From positions 1 to 8,381 of the forward strand of contig JAATFE010000374.1 of assembly GCA_015655365.1 (NCBI GenBank): DNA of 8,381 bases, in the 5' to 3' direction. The translations under genes and the position numbers were made by a program. The notes beneath the pieces were generated by a model. It did no database searches, was not told where the DNA came from, and worked only from the letters and a program-made list of their open reading frames with translations. Shown one piece after another: positions 1-5,727 of the stretch. The stretch is from Terriglobales bacterium (lineage in GTDB: Bacteria; Acidobacteriota; Terriglobia; Terriglobales; Acidobacteriaceae). Within the stretch, counting starts at the first letter, position 1. Every line of letters begins with the position of its first letter.

Positions 1-1
1 A

Positions 2-1243
2 TTGCCGAATGGCCTGATCATCCTGACCGAGCGCATGGATCACCTTCGTTCCGTGGCTATGGGCGTCTGGATCAAGTCCGGCTCCCGCTGCGAGCCCGCC
101 GAGACCAACGGCATCTCTCACTTTGTGGAACACATGCTCTTCAAGGGCACCCGTTCCCGCTCCGCCCAGACAATCGCTCGCGAAATGGACTCGATCGGCG
201 GCAATCTGGACGCCTTCACGGGCAAGGAAACCATCTGCTTCAACGTGAAGTCGCTTTCCGACCACGTGCCCATCGCCTTGGACGTGCTGAGCGACTTGGT
301 GCTGAACCCGATTTTTGCCGCGCCCGACATTGAGCGCGAACGCGGCGTAATTCTGGAAGAGATCAAGATCGACGAGGACAATCCGGACGTGCTGGTGAAC
401 GAGCTGTTCACGCAGAGCTTCTGGAAGGACCACCCGCTGGGCAAGCCCATCCTGGGCACCTCGGCGACCGTCAAGCATCTCGACCAGCAGGCTCTCTTCG
501 ACTATCACACCGACCGCTTTCACGGCGGAAACATCGTCTTCTCCGCGGCCGGCAACCTGGACCACGACAAGTTCACGGCGGCGGTGGCCGAAAAGTTCTC
601 CTGCCTGGCGGGCGGGGAGACACTGCACGAGCTGGGCGCGCCCAAGGCCAGCGCCCGCATCCTGCTGCGCAACAAAAAGTCGCTGGAACAGGTGCAGATC
701 TGCCTGGGCGTTCCCGCGCCGCCTATTACCGACGAGAACCGCTACGCCACGCTGATCCTGAACACCGTGCTGGGCGGCGGCATGAGTTCGCGGCTCTTCC
801 AGACCATCCGCGAGGAGCGGGGCATGGTCTACTCCATCTACTCTGATTTGAGCCCCTACCGCGACACCGGCTCGCTTTGCGTTTATGCCGGCACCTCGGT
901 GGGCAAGGGCCTGGAAGTGGTGGACCTGATTCTGGCCGAGTTCCGCAAGCTCAAGGAAGAGACGCTTCACGCCGAAGAGCTGACGCGCGCCAAGGACCAG
1001 TTGAAGGGCAACATCCTGATGGGGCTGGAGAGCTCGAACGCGCGCATGGCCAACCTGGCCCGCCAGGAGATGTACTTCAAGGACTTCATGACCGTGGACG
1101 AGATCATCGCCCAGATCGACCAAGTGGAAGCCGGGCAGGTGCAGGCCATGGCCCAGCGCCTCTTCGATCCCGAGCGCATCGCCGTTACCCTGCTGGGCAG
1201 GCTGGACGGGGTGAAGCTGAACCGGACGCGGCTGGTGTGTTGA
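2..1243 (+). CDS. M16 family zinc metallopeptidase (processing-peptidase-like), 5' partial
   Basis: This is a zinc endopeptidase of the pitrilysin/mitochondrial-processing-peptidase family (M16), which cleaves peptides inside a clam-shell chamber; the natural substrate is unknown. The inverted zinc motif HFVEH is at window residues 40-44 (ligands H40 and H44, catalytic base E43). The third ligand is most likely E120 in VILEEI, 75 residues beyond H44, the usual spacing. The C-terminal half carries the family's R/Y substrate-binding segment, GGGMSSRLFQTIREERGMVYS at about residues 258-279. The visible 413 codons match single-subunit bacterial members of about 420 residues. The frame is open to the window edge and begins at LPNGL, normally about ten residues inside such proteins, so the true start lies upstream. 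It ends in TGA, and heptad repeats start five bases later. The family assignment is firm; a specific role (quality control, peptide processing) is not. Confidence 0.94.
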   Translation: MPNGLIILTERMDHLRSVAMGVWIKSGSRCEPAETNGISHFVEHMLFKGTRSRSAQTIAREMDSIGGNLDAFTGKETICFNVKSLSDHVPIALDVLSDLVLNPIFAAPDIERERGVILEEIKIDEDNPDVLVNELFTQSFWKDHPLGKPILGTSATVKHLDQQALFDYHTDRFHGGNIVFSAAGNLDHDKFTAAVAEKFSCLAGGETLHELGAPKASARILLRNKKSLEQVQICLGVPAPPITDENRYATLILNTVLGGGMSSRLFQTIREERGMVYSIYSDLSPYRDTGSLCVYAGTSVGKGLEVVDLILAEFRKLKEETLHAEELTRAKDQLKGNILMGLESSNARMANLARQEMYFKDFMTVDEIIAQIDQVEAGQVQAMAQRLFDPERIAVTLLGRLDGVKLNRTRLVC

Positions 1244-1248
1244 TGAAG

Positions 1249-1343
1249 CAGCTAACAGTTGACAGCTAACAGCTAACAGTTCGAAACGCGACGCGACCGG
1301 AGTTGGACATGCCTTTCGACAGAAGACTGTTAGCTGTAAGCTG
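1249..1343. repeat. Heptanucleotide repeats (CAGCTAA type) in inverted arrangement, spacer A
   Basis: Five consecutive 7-base units start five bases after the M16 stop: CAGCTAA (1249), CAGTTGA (1256), CAGCTAA (1263), CAGCTAA (1270) and CAGTTCG (1277). On the minus strand three units run from 1343 down to 1323: CAGCTTA, CAGCTAA, CAGTCTT. The arms 1261-1280 and 1326-1345 are complementary at 19 of 20 positions, with a 45-base centre. The rest of the 200-base spacer before the pilin gene shows only a small palindrome at 1375-1387 (CTACA-CGT-TGTAG) and no convincing promoter. Confidence 0.85.
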
Positions 1344-1350
1344 TCTTTTT
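1261..1350 (+). terminator. Possible terminator formed by the inverted heptads
   Basis: The heptad arms can form a 20-bp stem with one mismatch (1261-1280 with 1326-1345), and TTTTT follows at once at 1346-1350. Stem plus U-tract downstream of the M16 stop fits Rho-independent termination. The 45-base loop is far longer than usual and the stem is not especially GC-rich, so this is tentative. Confidence 0.35.
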
Positions 1351-1434
1351 GAGCGTCCGATTTCCCTTCTGCGTCTACACGTTGTAGCATTTTGACGAAT
1401 AGGCCGCGCAGTGACGGTCTGCTCCACGAGGCGC

Positions 1435-1438
1435 AGGA
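1435..1438 (+). promoter_or_regulatory. Ribosome binding site fixing the pilin start
   Basis: AGGA lies five bases before the ATG at 1444. An upstream in-frame GTG at 1411 has no comparable site, and using it would lengthen the prepilin leader to 33 residues. The ATG at 1444 is therefore preferred. Confidence 0.6.
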
Positions 1439-1443
1439 ATTCC

Positions 1444-1983
1444 ATGAATCGCACGTTTCCGATTTGCCGCGGCCGCCGCGACGCACAGGGCAACCAGCAA
1501 CCCAACGGCTTTACGCTGATGGAATTGCTCATCGTCATCGCCATCATCCTTATCCTCATGCTGATGGCAATCCCCACCATTGGCAGTTTGAAGAAAAAAG
1601 CCAACGAAACCTCCGCCATCAACTCCGTGCAGGTCATCTTCAAGGCGGAGATGCAATACGAGTCGACCTACCCCTCGAACGGCTATGCCTGCACGCTGAC
1701 GGCCTTGGGCGGCGATCCGAACTCCGGCGCTCCCTCGGCAACCTCCGCGCAGATTTTGCAGAGCGATTTGTCCTCCAGCTTCAAGTCCGGCTACATCTTC
1801 ACCATCGCCTGCAAGGACAAGGTGACGGTGAACAGCACGGATCGCTATAACAGCTACACGATCACGGCCATTCCGCAGACGGTGGGCAAGACCGGCGATC
1901 GCGGCTTCTGCGGCGACCAGGCCGGCACCATCCGCTTCGACCCGGCGGGCGGCTCCAACTGCACCCAGTCGCTGGGCCAATAG
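1444..1983 (+). CDS. Type IV pilin-like / pseudopilin prepilin protein
   Basis: This is a class III signal-peptide protein processed by prepilin peptidase and built into a type IV pilus or type II secretion pseudopilus. From the ATG at 1444 it has 179 residues. A 22-residue basic leader ends at G22, followed by FTLMELLIVIAI with F23 as mature residue +1 and the conserved glutamate at +5 (E27). The hydrophobic N-terminal helix spans about residues 23-46 and is followed by KKK. The globular domain has four cysteines, C83, C123, C156 and C173, that could form two disulfides. The late GDRGFCGDQAGTIRF segment (151-165) resembles the tail of pilin-like proteins in Acidobacteria and Deltaproteobacteria. 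No assembly ATPase, PilC-type or secretin gene is in the window, so the machine it belongs to is unknown. It is followed after 10 bases by the LolA-like gene, probably in one transcript. Major pilin versus minor pseudopilin cannot be decided. Confidence 0.87.
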   Translation: MNRTFPICRGRRDAQGNQQPNGFTLMELLIVIAIILILMLMAIPTIGSLKKKANETSAINSVQVIFKAEMQYESTYPSNGYACTLTALGGDPNSGAPSATSAQILQSDLSSSFKSGYIFTIACKDKVTVNSTDRYNSYTITAIPQTVGKTGDRGFCGDQAGTIRFDPAGGSNCTQSLGQ

Positions 1984-1993
1984 AATAGAGAAC

Positions 1994-2656
1994 ATGGATA
2001 AGCTTTTGAAGCACGGCGGCGCGGTTCTGGCCGTCGTGCTGTTCTCTGTTTGCCTCCACGCCCAACAGCCAACGCTCACGGCGCAGGAGTTGGCGCAACG
2101 CGTCGATCGCCACTACAACCAGTTGCATTCCCTCAAAGCCGGCTTTAACGAGAGCTACCAGGGCCTGGGAATGAAGCGCAGCGAGAGCGGTACCCTGCTG
2201 CTGCTGAAGCCGGGGCGCATGAAGTGGGAGTACAGCTCCCCGGCCGGCAAACTGTTCGTGCTGGACGGCAAATACGCCTGGTTCTATAGCCACGGCGACC
2301 CGCAGGTGCAGCGCATCCCGGCTAAGCAACTGGACGACCTGCGCTCTCCGTTGCGTTTTCTGCTGGGCCACACGCAGATTGAAAAGGAATTGAATAACCT
2401 GAAGCTGTCGACAGGCCCGAATGGCCATTTGACGCTCAGCGGCCAGCCCAGGGGACAGGAAAAACGCGTCAGCCGGCTCTCCCTGACGGTGACCGCCGAA
2501 GGCTCCATCACCGGCATCGAGATGGAAGAGACCGACGGCGCGCTGACCCGCTTCACCTTCATCGGCGAACAGCCCAACGCTTCCCTTCCCGAGAGCGCCT
2601 TCCACTTTACCCCGCCTGCCGGCGTGCCGGTAGTGGATGCGCTGCCGCCGGTGTGA
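1994..2656 (+). CDS. LolA-like outer-membrane lipoprotein carrier protein
   Basis: This is probably a periplasmic chaperone that carries lipoproteins from the inner-membrane LolCDE complex towards the outer membrane. The 220-residue protein begins with a signal peptide (MDKLLKHGG, then a hydrophobic stretch to about A23; likely cleavage after LHA). The LolA core is clear: SGTLLLLKPGRMKWEY at 65-80, the P....FVLDGKYAWFYS strand region at 83-99, and the C-terminal TRFTFIGEQPNASLPESAF block at 185-203, ending in FHFTPPAGVPVV. The mature protein of about 197 residues is slightly longer than E. coli LolA. The ATG lies 10 bases after the pilin stop; only a weak GAGA precedes it, so translational coupling is likely. 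No LolB is seen. Many phyla have LolA without LolB, and some LolA-fold proteins act on other lipids or polymers, so the exact cargo is uncertain and no symbol is given. Confidence 0.88.
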   Translation: MDKLLKHGGAVLAVVLFSVCLHAQQPTLTAQELAQRVDRHYNQLHSLKAGFNESYQGLGMKRSESGTLLLLKPGRMKWEYSSPAGKLFVLDGKYAWFYSHGDPQVQRIPAKQLDDLRSPLRFLLGHTQIEKELNNLKLSTGPNGHLTLSGQPRGQEKRVSRLSLTVTAEGSITGIEMEETDGALTRFTFIGEQPNASLPESAFHFTPPAGVPVVDALPPV

Positions 2657-2661
2657 GACGA

Positions 2662-2819
2662 GGGAGTAGGGAACAGGGAATAGTAAGCGCGTTAGCAACC
2701 GATAGAGTTGAGAGAGAATAGGTTCCCGGTTTTAACAAAAGCAGCGAGTTAGCAAGTTAGCTCCCTGCTTGCGATTCAGTTTACTGTTCCCTGTTTACTG
2801 TTCCCTATTCCCTACTCCC
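2662..2819. repeat. Heptanucleotide repeats (GGGAAYA type) in inverted arrangement, spacer B
   Basis: This fills the 167-base gap between two convergent genes. The left arm starts six bases after the lolA-like stop with GGGAGTA (2662), GGGAACA (2669) and GGGAATA (2676), followed by GTAAGCG. The right arm, read on the minus strand from 2819, has six units down to 2778: GGGAGTA, GGGAATA, GGGAACA, GTAAACA, GGGAACA, GTAAACT. It starts four bases beyond the permease B stop. The 25-base arms agree at 23 positions. The centre holds three GTTAGC cores (2691, 2748, 2756). The arrangement could terminate transcription from both sides, but there is no long T-tract. Confidence 0.85.
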
Positions 2820-2823
2820 TGCT

Positions 2824-4065
2824 TTACTCATACCGCAGCGCCTCGATGGGGTCGAGGTTGGCGGCGCGGATGGCGGGAATCATGCCGCTGACCAAGCCGG
2901 TAATCATCAGGATCACAGTAGCCACAATGACCGATGCGGGCGAAATGAGGAGCTGAATATCCGCAGCCTCGGCATTCTTGGCCAGGGCGCTGTAGAACGG
3001 GATTCGGCCCACCATGACCGACACTAGGTATGCCAGCGAAATTCCGGCCACGCCGCCTACGCTGGTAATGGCCATCGCTTCGGCCAGGAATTGAATGAGA
3101 ATGTGACGCCTTTGCGCACCCAGGGCCTTTTCAATACCGATTTCCCTGGTGCGCTGCTGCACGGCAACCAGCATGATGTTCATCAGGCCAATGCCGGCGA
3201 TGCCCAGGGTAAGTGCTCCCACTAGCGAGAGCAGAACCTGCAAGGCGATGGAGAGAATCTTGAACTGGCGGAGTTGGGTCATGAGATTGGCAACAAAGAT
3301 CGCCCGTTTGTCCGTGGGCCGAAAGTGGTGCGCCGCGCCCATGGTCTCGCGCAGCTTCTTTTCGACCAGTTCATTGTCGCCGCGATAACTGAACCAGACA
3401 CCGCCCAGATATTTTGTATCCTTCAAATCGCTCATGGTGTTGAAGGGCACATAGATCTGCCGGTTGTTGTCGTTGTCGTCGCCCTCCTGCATCTTGGGAT
3501 GAATGACGCCGATGATGGTGAAGATGACACCATCGAGGCGGACAGTCTCTCCCACCGCCCAGCCGCCGCTGAAAAGCTTGGATTTGGATTCCGAGCCGAT
3601 GACGCAGACGTGAGCGCGCTGCTGGTCTTCTGCGCCGTTGAAGAAACGGCCCTGATCGGTATCCAGCTTGAGAATGTCCTGATAGACAGGCCGAACGCCA
3701 TTCACCGTCCACGTGTAGGTGTGAAGGTCGTTTTGCACCGTGGCATCTTTCCACACCACGGGCGAGATATGAGTAATGCCGGGAACGCTGTTCTCGACAC
3801 GGTCCACATCGTCGAGGGTAAAGCGCACCGTGGCGCCTGCCTTGTCGCCGCCGGCCTGCTCGCTGGTGCGGCCAGGAAAGAAACCGATGGTGGAGGTGCC
3901 CCACTCGGCGAAGATGGCCTCAACAGCACGGCCAAAACCTGCGCCATAGGCCAGCAGGAGCACCACCGTGGCAATGCCCCAGGCCATGCCGATCATGGTG
4001 ATGGCAGTGCGGCGGCGGTTATAGACCATCGCCTCCCAGGCCTGGCCGAGTATGTCCTTGAGCAT
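2824..4065 (-). CDS. MacB/FtsX-type ABC transporter permease B
   Basis: This is an inner-membrane permease of the MacB/FtsX (ABC3, type VII) class, whose members work mechanically across the periplasm when driven by a separate ATPase. From the ATG at 4065 it has 413 residues. A first membrane helix lies at about 21-44. A MacB_PCD-like periplasmic domain at about 45-268 is marked by VGETVRLDGVIFTIIGVI and by the acidic GDDNDNNRQIYVPF loop. The FtsX domain has helices at about 272-302, 322-352 and 374-396. The cytoplasmic coupling helix reads QQRTREIGIEKALGA (303-317), and the C terminus is the family's DPIEALRYE. No Walker motifs are present, so this is the permease alone. A longer in-frame start at 4194 exists but would add 43 unconserved residues. 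The gene lies 181 bases downstream of permease A in the same direction, and the two probably form a heterodimer. Confidence 0.93.
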   Translation of the reverse strand: MLKDILGQAWEAMVYNRRRTAITMIGMAWGIATVVLLLAYGAGFGRAVEAIFAEWGTSTIGFFPGRTSEQAGGDKAGATVRFTLDDVDRVENSVPGITHISPVVWKDATVQNDLHTYTWTVNGVRPVYQDILKLDTDQGRFFNGAEDQQRAHVCVIGSESKSKLFSGGWAVGETVRLDGVIFTIIGVIHPKMQEGDDNDNNRQIYVPFNTMSDLKDTKYLGGVWFSYRGDNELVEKKLRETMGAAHHFRPTDKRAIFVANLMTQLRQFKILSIALQVLLSLVGALTLGIAGIGLMNIMLVAVQQRTREIGIEKALGAQRRHILIQFLAEAMAITSVGGVAGISLAYLVSVMVGRIPFYSALAKNAEAADIQLLISPASVIVATVILMITGLVSGMIPAIRAANLDPIEALRYE

Positions 4066-4072
4066 GATGCAG

Positions 4073-4076
4073 CCTC
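4073..4076 (-). promoter_or_regulatory. Ribosome binding site fixing the permease B start
   Basis: On the minus strand GAGG lies seven bases before the ATG at 4065. This supports the short MLKDILGQ start, which also aligns with the permease A N terminus (MQSFSDTLGQ). Confidence 0.65.
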
Positions 4077-4083
4077 TAGGTTC

Positions 4084-4243
4084 CAGCCTCCAGCTTGCAG
4101 CTAGAGGGTTGTGGTTAAGACTTTCGGATAGGCCGACTGATTTTGTGCCTTGGGTTCGCGCTATCCCAGGTCTCAAAAGCGAGACCTGGGGCACCCAGGT
4201 TGGTACGGATTCATACTCTCAAAGAGCTATTAGCTAGAAGCTG
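4084..4243. repeat. Heptanucleotide repeats (CAGCTAA type) in inverted arrangement, spacer C
   Basis: This lies between the two permease genes. Plus-strand units are CAGCCTC (4084), CAGCTTG (4091) and CAGCTAG (4098). Minus-strand units from 4243 down to 4223 are CAGCTTC, TAGCTAA and TAGCTCT, beginning three bases beyond the permease A stop. The units have drifted more than in spacer A: the best 14-base arm match is 11 of 14. The centre carries a separate hairpin element at 4165-4199. Confidence 0.7.
4165..4199. repeat. Perfect 10-bp hairpin with a competing third arm
   Basis: CCCAGGTCTC (4165-4174) and GAGACCTGGG (4181-4190) are perfect complements around the six-base loop AAAAGC. A third arm, CCCAGG (4194-4199), can pair with CCTGGG (4185-4190) across GCA, so two mutually exclusive hairpins are possible. 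There is no T-tract on either side, so it is not a typical terminator. It lies in the probable mRNA between the two permease genes and looks like an interspersed REP-like element. Confidence 0.7.
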
Positions 4244-4246
4244 CTT

Positions 4247-5500
4247 CTACTCTCTGCGCAGCGCTTCGATCGGGTCCAGGGCAGCTGCCTTGCTGGCCGG
4301 GTACAGGCCCGCCACCACACCGCTGACCACCAGCGAGCCCATGGCCAAGGCAGCCGACCAGGGAACGAGCCTGGGCGGGTCCCAGCCCGGCATCTTGTCG
4401 GTGAGCGCCAGTTGCAGCACCCCCATGAACGCGGCCGATGCGGCAATGCCGAAAAGGCCGCTGATTCCTGTCAGCAGCAGGCCCTCCCAGAAGAACTGCG
4501 CCAGGATGCTGCGCTTGGTGGCTCCCAAGGCTTTCAAAAGGCCAATCTCGTGGGTTCGTTCGGTGACCGAAACCAGCATGATGTTGATGATGCCCACCGC
4601 GCCGAGGCCCAGGGTCACGATGCCGACGCCGCCCAGGAAAACGTCCATGGCAGAGAAGATGGCGCCGACCATCTTCTCCTCGTTGATGCTGTCCCACTCA
4701 TTGAAGGCGTCTTTGAGCGCCGGGTCGAAACCGTGCCGCTCGCCGATGACGCGATGGACCGCGATCATGGCCGCGGTGGCGTCCCCTTTTGTCGTCGGCT
4801 GGTACTCGACGTAACTGAGCGCGTCGCGGGCGATGTTTTCGCCCTTCATGGCGAAGAGTTCCTGCATGGTGGTCAGCGGGAGATAGACCTTCTGGTTGTC
4901 GTAGTCGTTATTTCCGTGGCCGATGGGCTTGACGCGGCCCACCACGGTGAAGCGGACGTCGTTGATGGTGATGGTCTCGCCCAGCAAGGGATGGCCGGGA
5001 AACAGCAACAGAGAACTCTTGGCCCCAAGAACCGCGACGCGACGCCGGTCGGCCAGATCGGCGTCGTCCAGGAAGCGCCCCTCGGCGATGGGCACAAAGC
5101 GAATCGCGGAGAAATTTGGTTCCACGCCCAGCACCGTCCCGGAACTGTTGGCATAAGCGCTGACCTCGTAGAGATCGTTGCGGCTGAGGTTGGCGGTGAC
5201 GTCGTGAACCTCGGGCAGGGAGCGGATGGCTGCCTCGTCGCGCATGGTGAGCTGGTAGGGGCGCATCCCGGTGTGTTGGTTGGCCAGGGCCGGAATGGTG
5301 CCGTTGCCCATAAAGACCATGTCGTTGCCGAAGTTGGCGAGATTCTTGTGCTGGCCGGAGCGGAAGCCCTCGCCCAGGCCCACCAGCACCAGCAACGAGC
5401 CCACGCCCCAGGCGATCCCGAACATGGTCAGGAAGGTGCGCAGCTTGTTGGCCATCATGGCGCGAAAGACCTGGCCGAGCGTGTCGGAGAAACTCTGCAT
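4247..5500 (-). CDS. MacB/FtsX-type ABC transporter permease A
   Basis: This is an inner-membrane permease of the same class as its downstream neighbour, with 417 residues from the ATG at 5500. The first membrane helix is at about 22-45 (FLTMFGIAWGVGSLLVLVGLGEGF). A periplasmic MacB_PCD-like domain covers about 46-275, including GETITINDVRFTVVGRV and the acidic loop NNDYDNQKVYLPL that matches the equivalent loop of permease B. The FtsX domain has helices at about 284-312, 331-363 and 380-400, with coupling segment TERTHEIGLLKALGA (313-327) and terminal DPIEALRRE. No ATPase domain is present. The start was chosen by alignment with permease B; no clear Shine-Dalgarno precedes it. An in-frame ATG at 5539 and TTG at 5545 would add 13 to 15 residues and also lack one. 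A TATGAT hexamer at 5535-5540 on the minus strand could be a -10 box that makes 5500 the first usable ATG, but no matching -35 is seen. Confidence 0.93.
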   Translation of the reverse strand: MQSFSDTLGQVFRAMMANKLRTFLTMFGIAWGVGSLLVLVGLGEGFRSGQHKNLANFGNDMVFMGNGTIPALANQHTGMRPYQLTMRDEAAIRSLPEVHDVTANLSRNDLYEVSAYANSSGTVLGVEPNFSAIRFVPIAEGRFLDDADLADRRRVAVLGAKSSLLLFPGHPLLGETITINDVRFTVVGRVKPIGHGNNDYDNQKVYLPLTTMQELFAMKGENIARDALSYVEYQPTTKGDATAAMIAVHRVIGERHGFDPALKDAFNEWDSINEEKMVGAIFSAMDVFLGGVGIVTLGLGAVGIINIMLVSVTERTHEIGLLKALGATKRSILAQFFWEGLLLTGISGLFGIAASAAFMGVLQLALTDKMPGWDPPRLVPWSAALAMGSLVVSGVVAGLYPASKAAALDPIEALRRE

Positions 5501-5702
5501 AGGGTTTGGACGCCGAGGAGTGGCGCTTGCAGAGATCATACGCAAGACAGTGGCTTCCGGTTCCGGCTTGGGAAGATGCCGATTGCGGGTTTCTCAGAAA
5601 GCCAAAACAGGACTGGCCTAGCTCGCTGCGGAAAGAGGCAGATCGAGGGTAAGCCTCACGAAATGTCTGCCGCAGGGCTGAAACCCGCGTCGATCCTGTG
5701 GC

Positions 5703-5727
5703 GCGTGGATCAGTGATCAGTCCACGC
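5703..5727. repeat. Tandem heptamer pair and small stem at the end of the glycine-zipper gene
   Basis: GATCAGT occurs twice in perfect tandem (5708-5714 and 5715-5721), overlapping the TGA stop of the gene ending at 5717. The pair lies within a stem whose arms, GCGTGGA (5703-5709) and TCCACGC (5721-5727), are perfect complements. The remaining spacer towards permease A (to 5501) shows no further convincing element. Confidence 0.6.

Noticed and set aside
1375..1387. CTACA-CGT-TGTAG palindrome as an operator for the pilin gene
   Set aside because: It is only a 5-bp arm and no promoter could be placed around it, so chance is likely.
1249..2819. The repeats as a CRISPR array
   Set aside because: Units are 7 bases, contiguous and inverted; there are no 20-40 base repeats separated by unique spacers and no cas genes.
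4066..4194. Longer N terminus for permease B starting at 4194
   Set aside because: The extra 43 residues are read through the repeat-filled spacer, are not like a permease N terminus, and the GAGG site supports 4065.
5535..5540. TATGAT on the minus strand as the permease A promoter
   Set aside because: A good -10 match by itself, but no -35 or TGn extension goes with it, so it is mentioned only with the gene.
3274..5716. Long plus-strand open frames across both permease genes (3274-4104 and 4412-5716)
   Set aside because: They are antisense to two clear FtsX-type permeases and have no recognisable domains; they reflect high GC at third codon positions.
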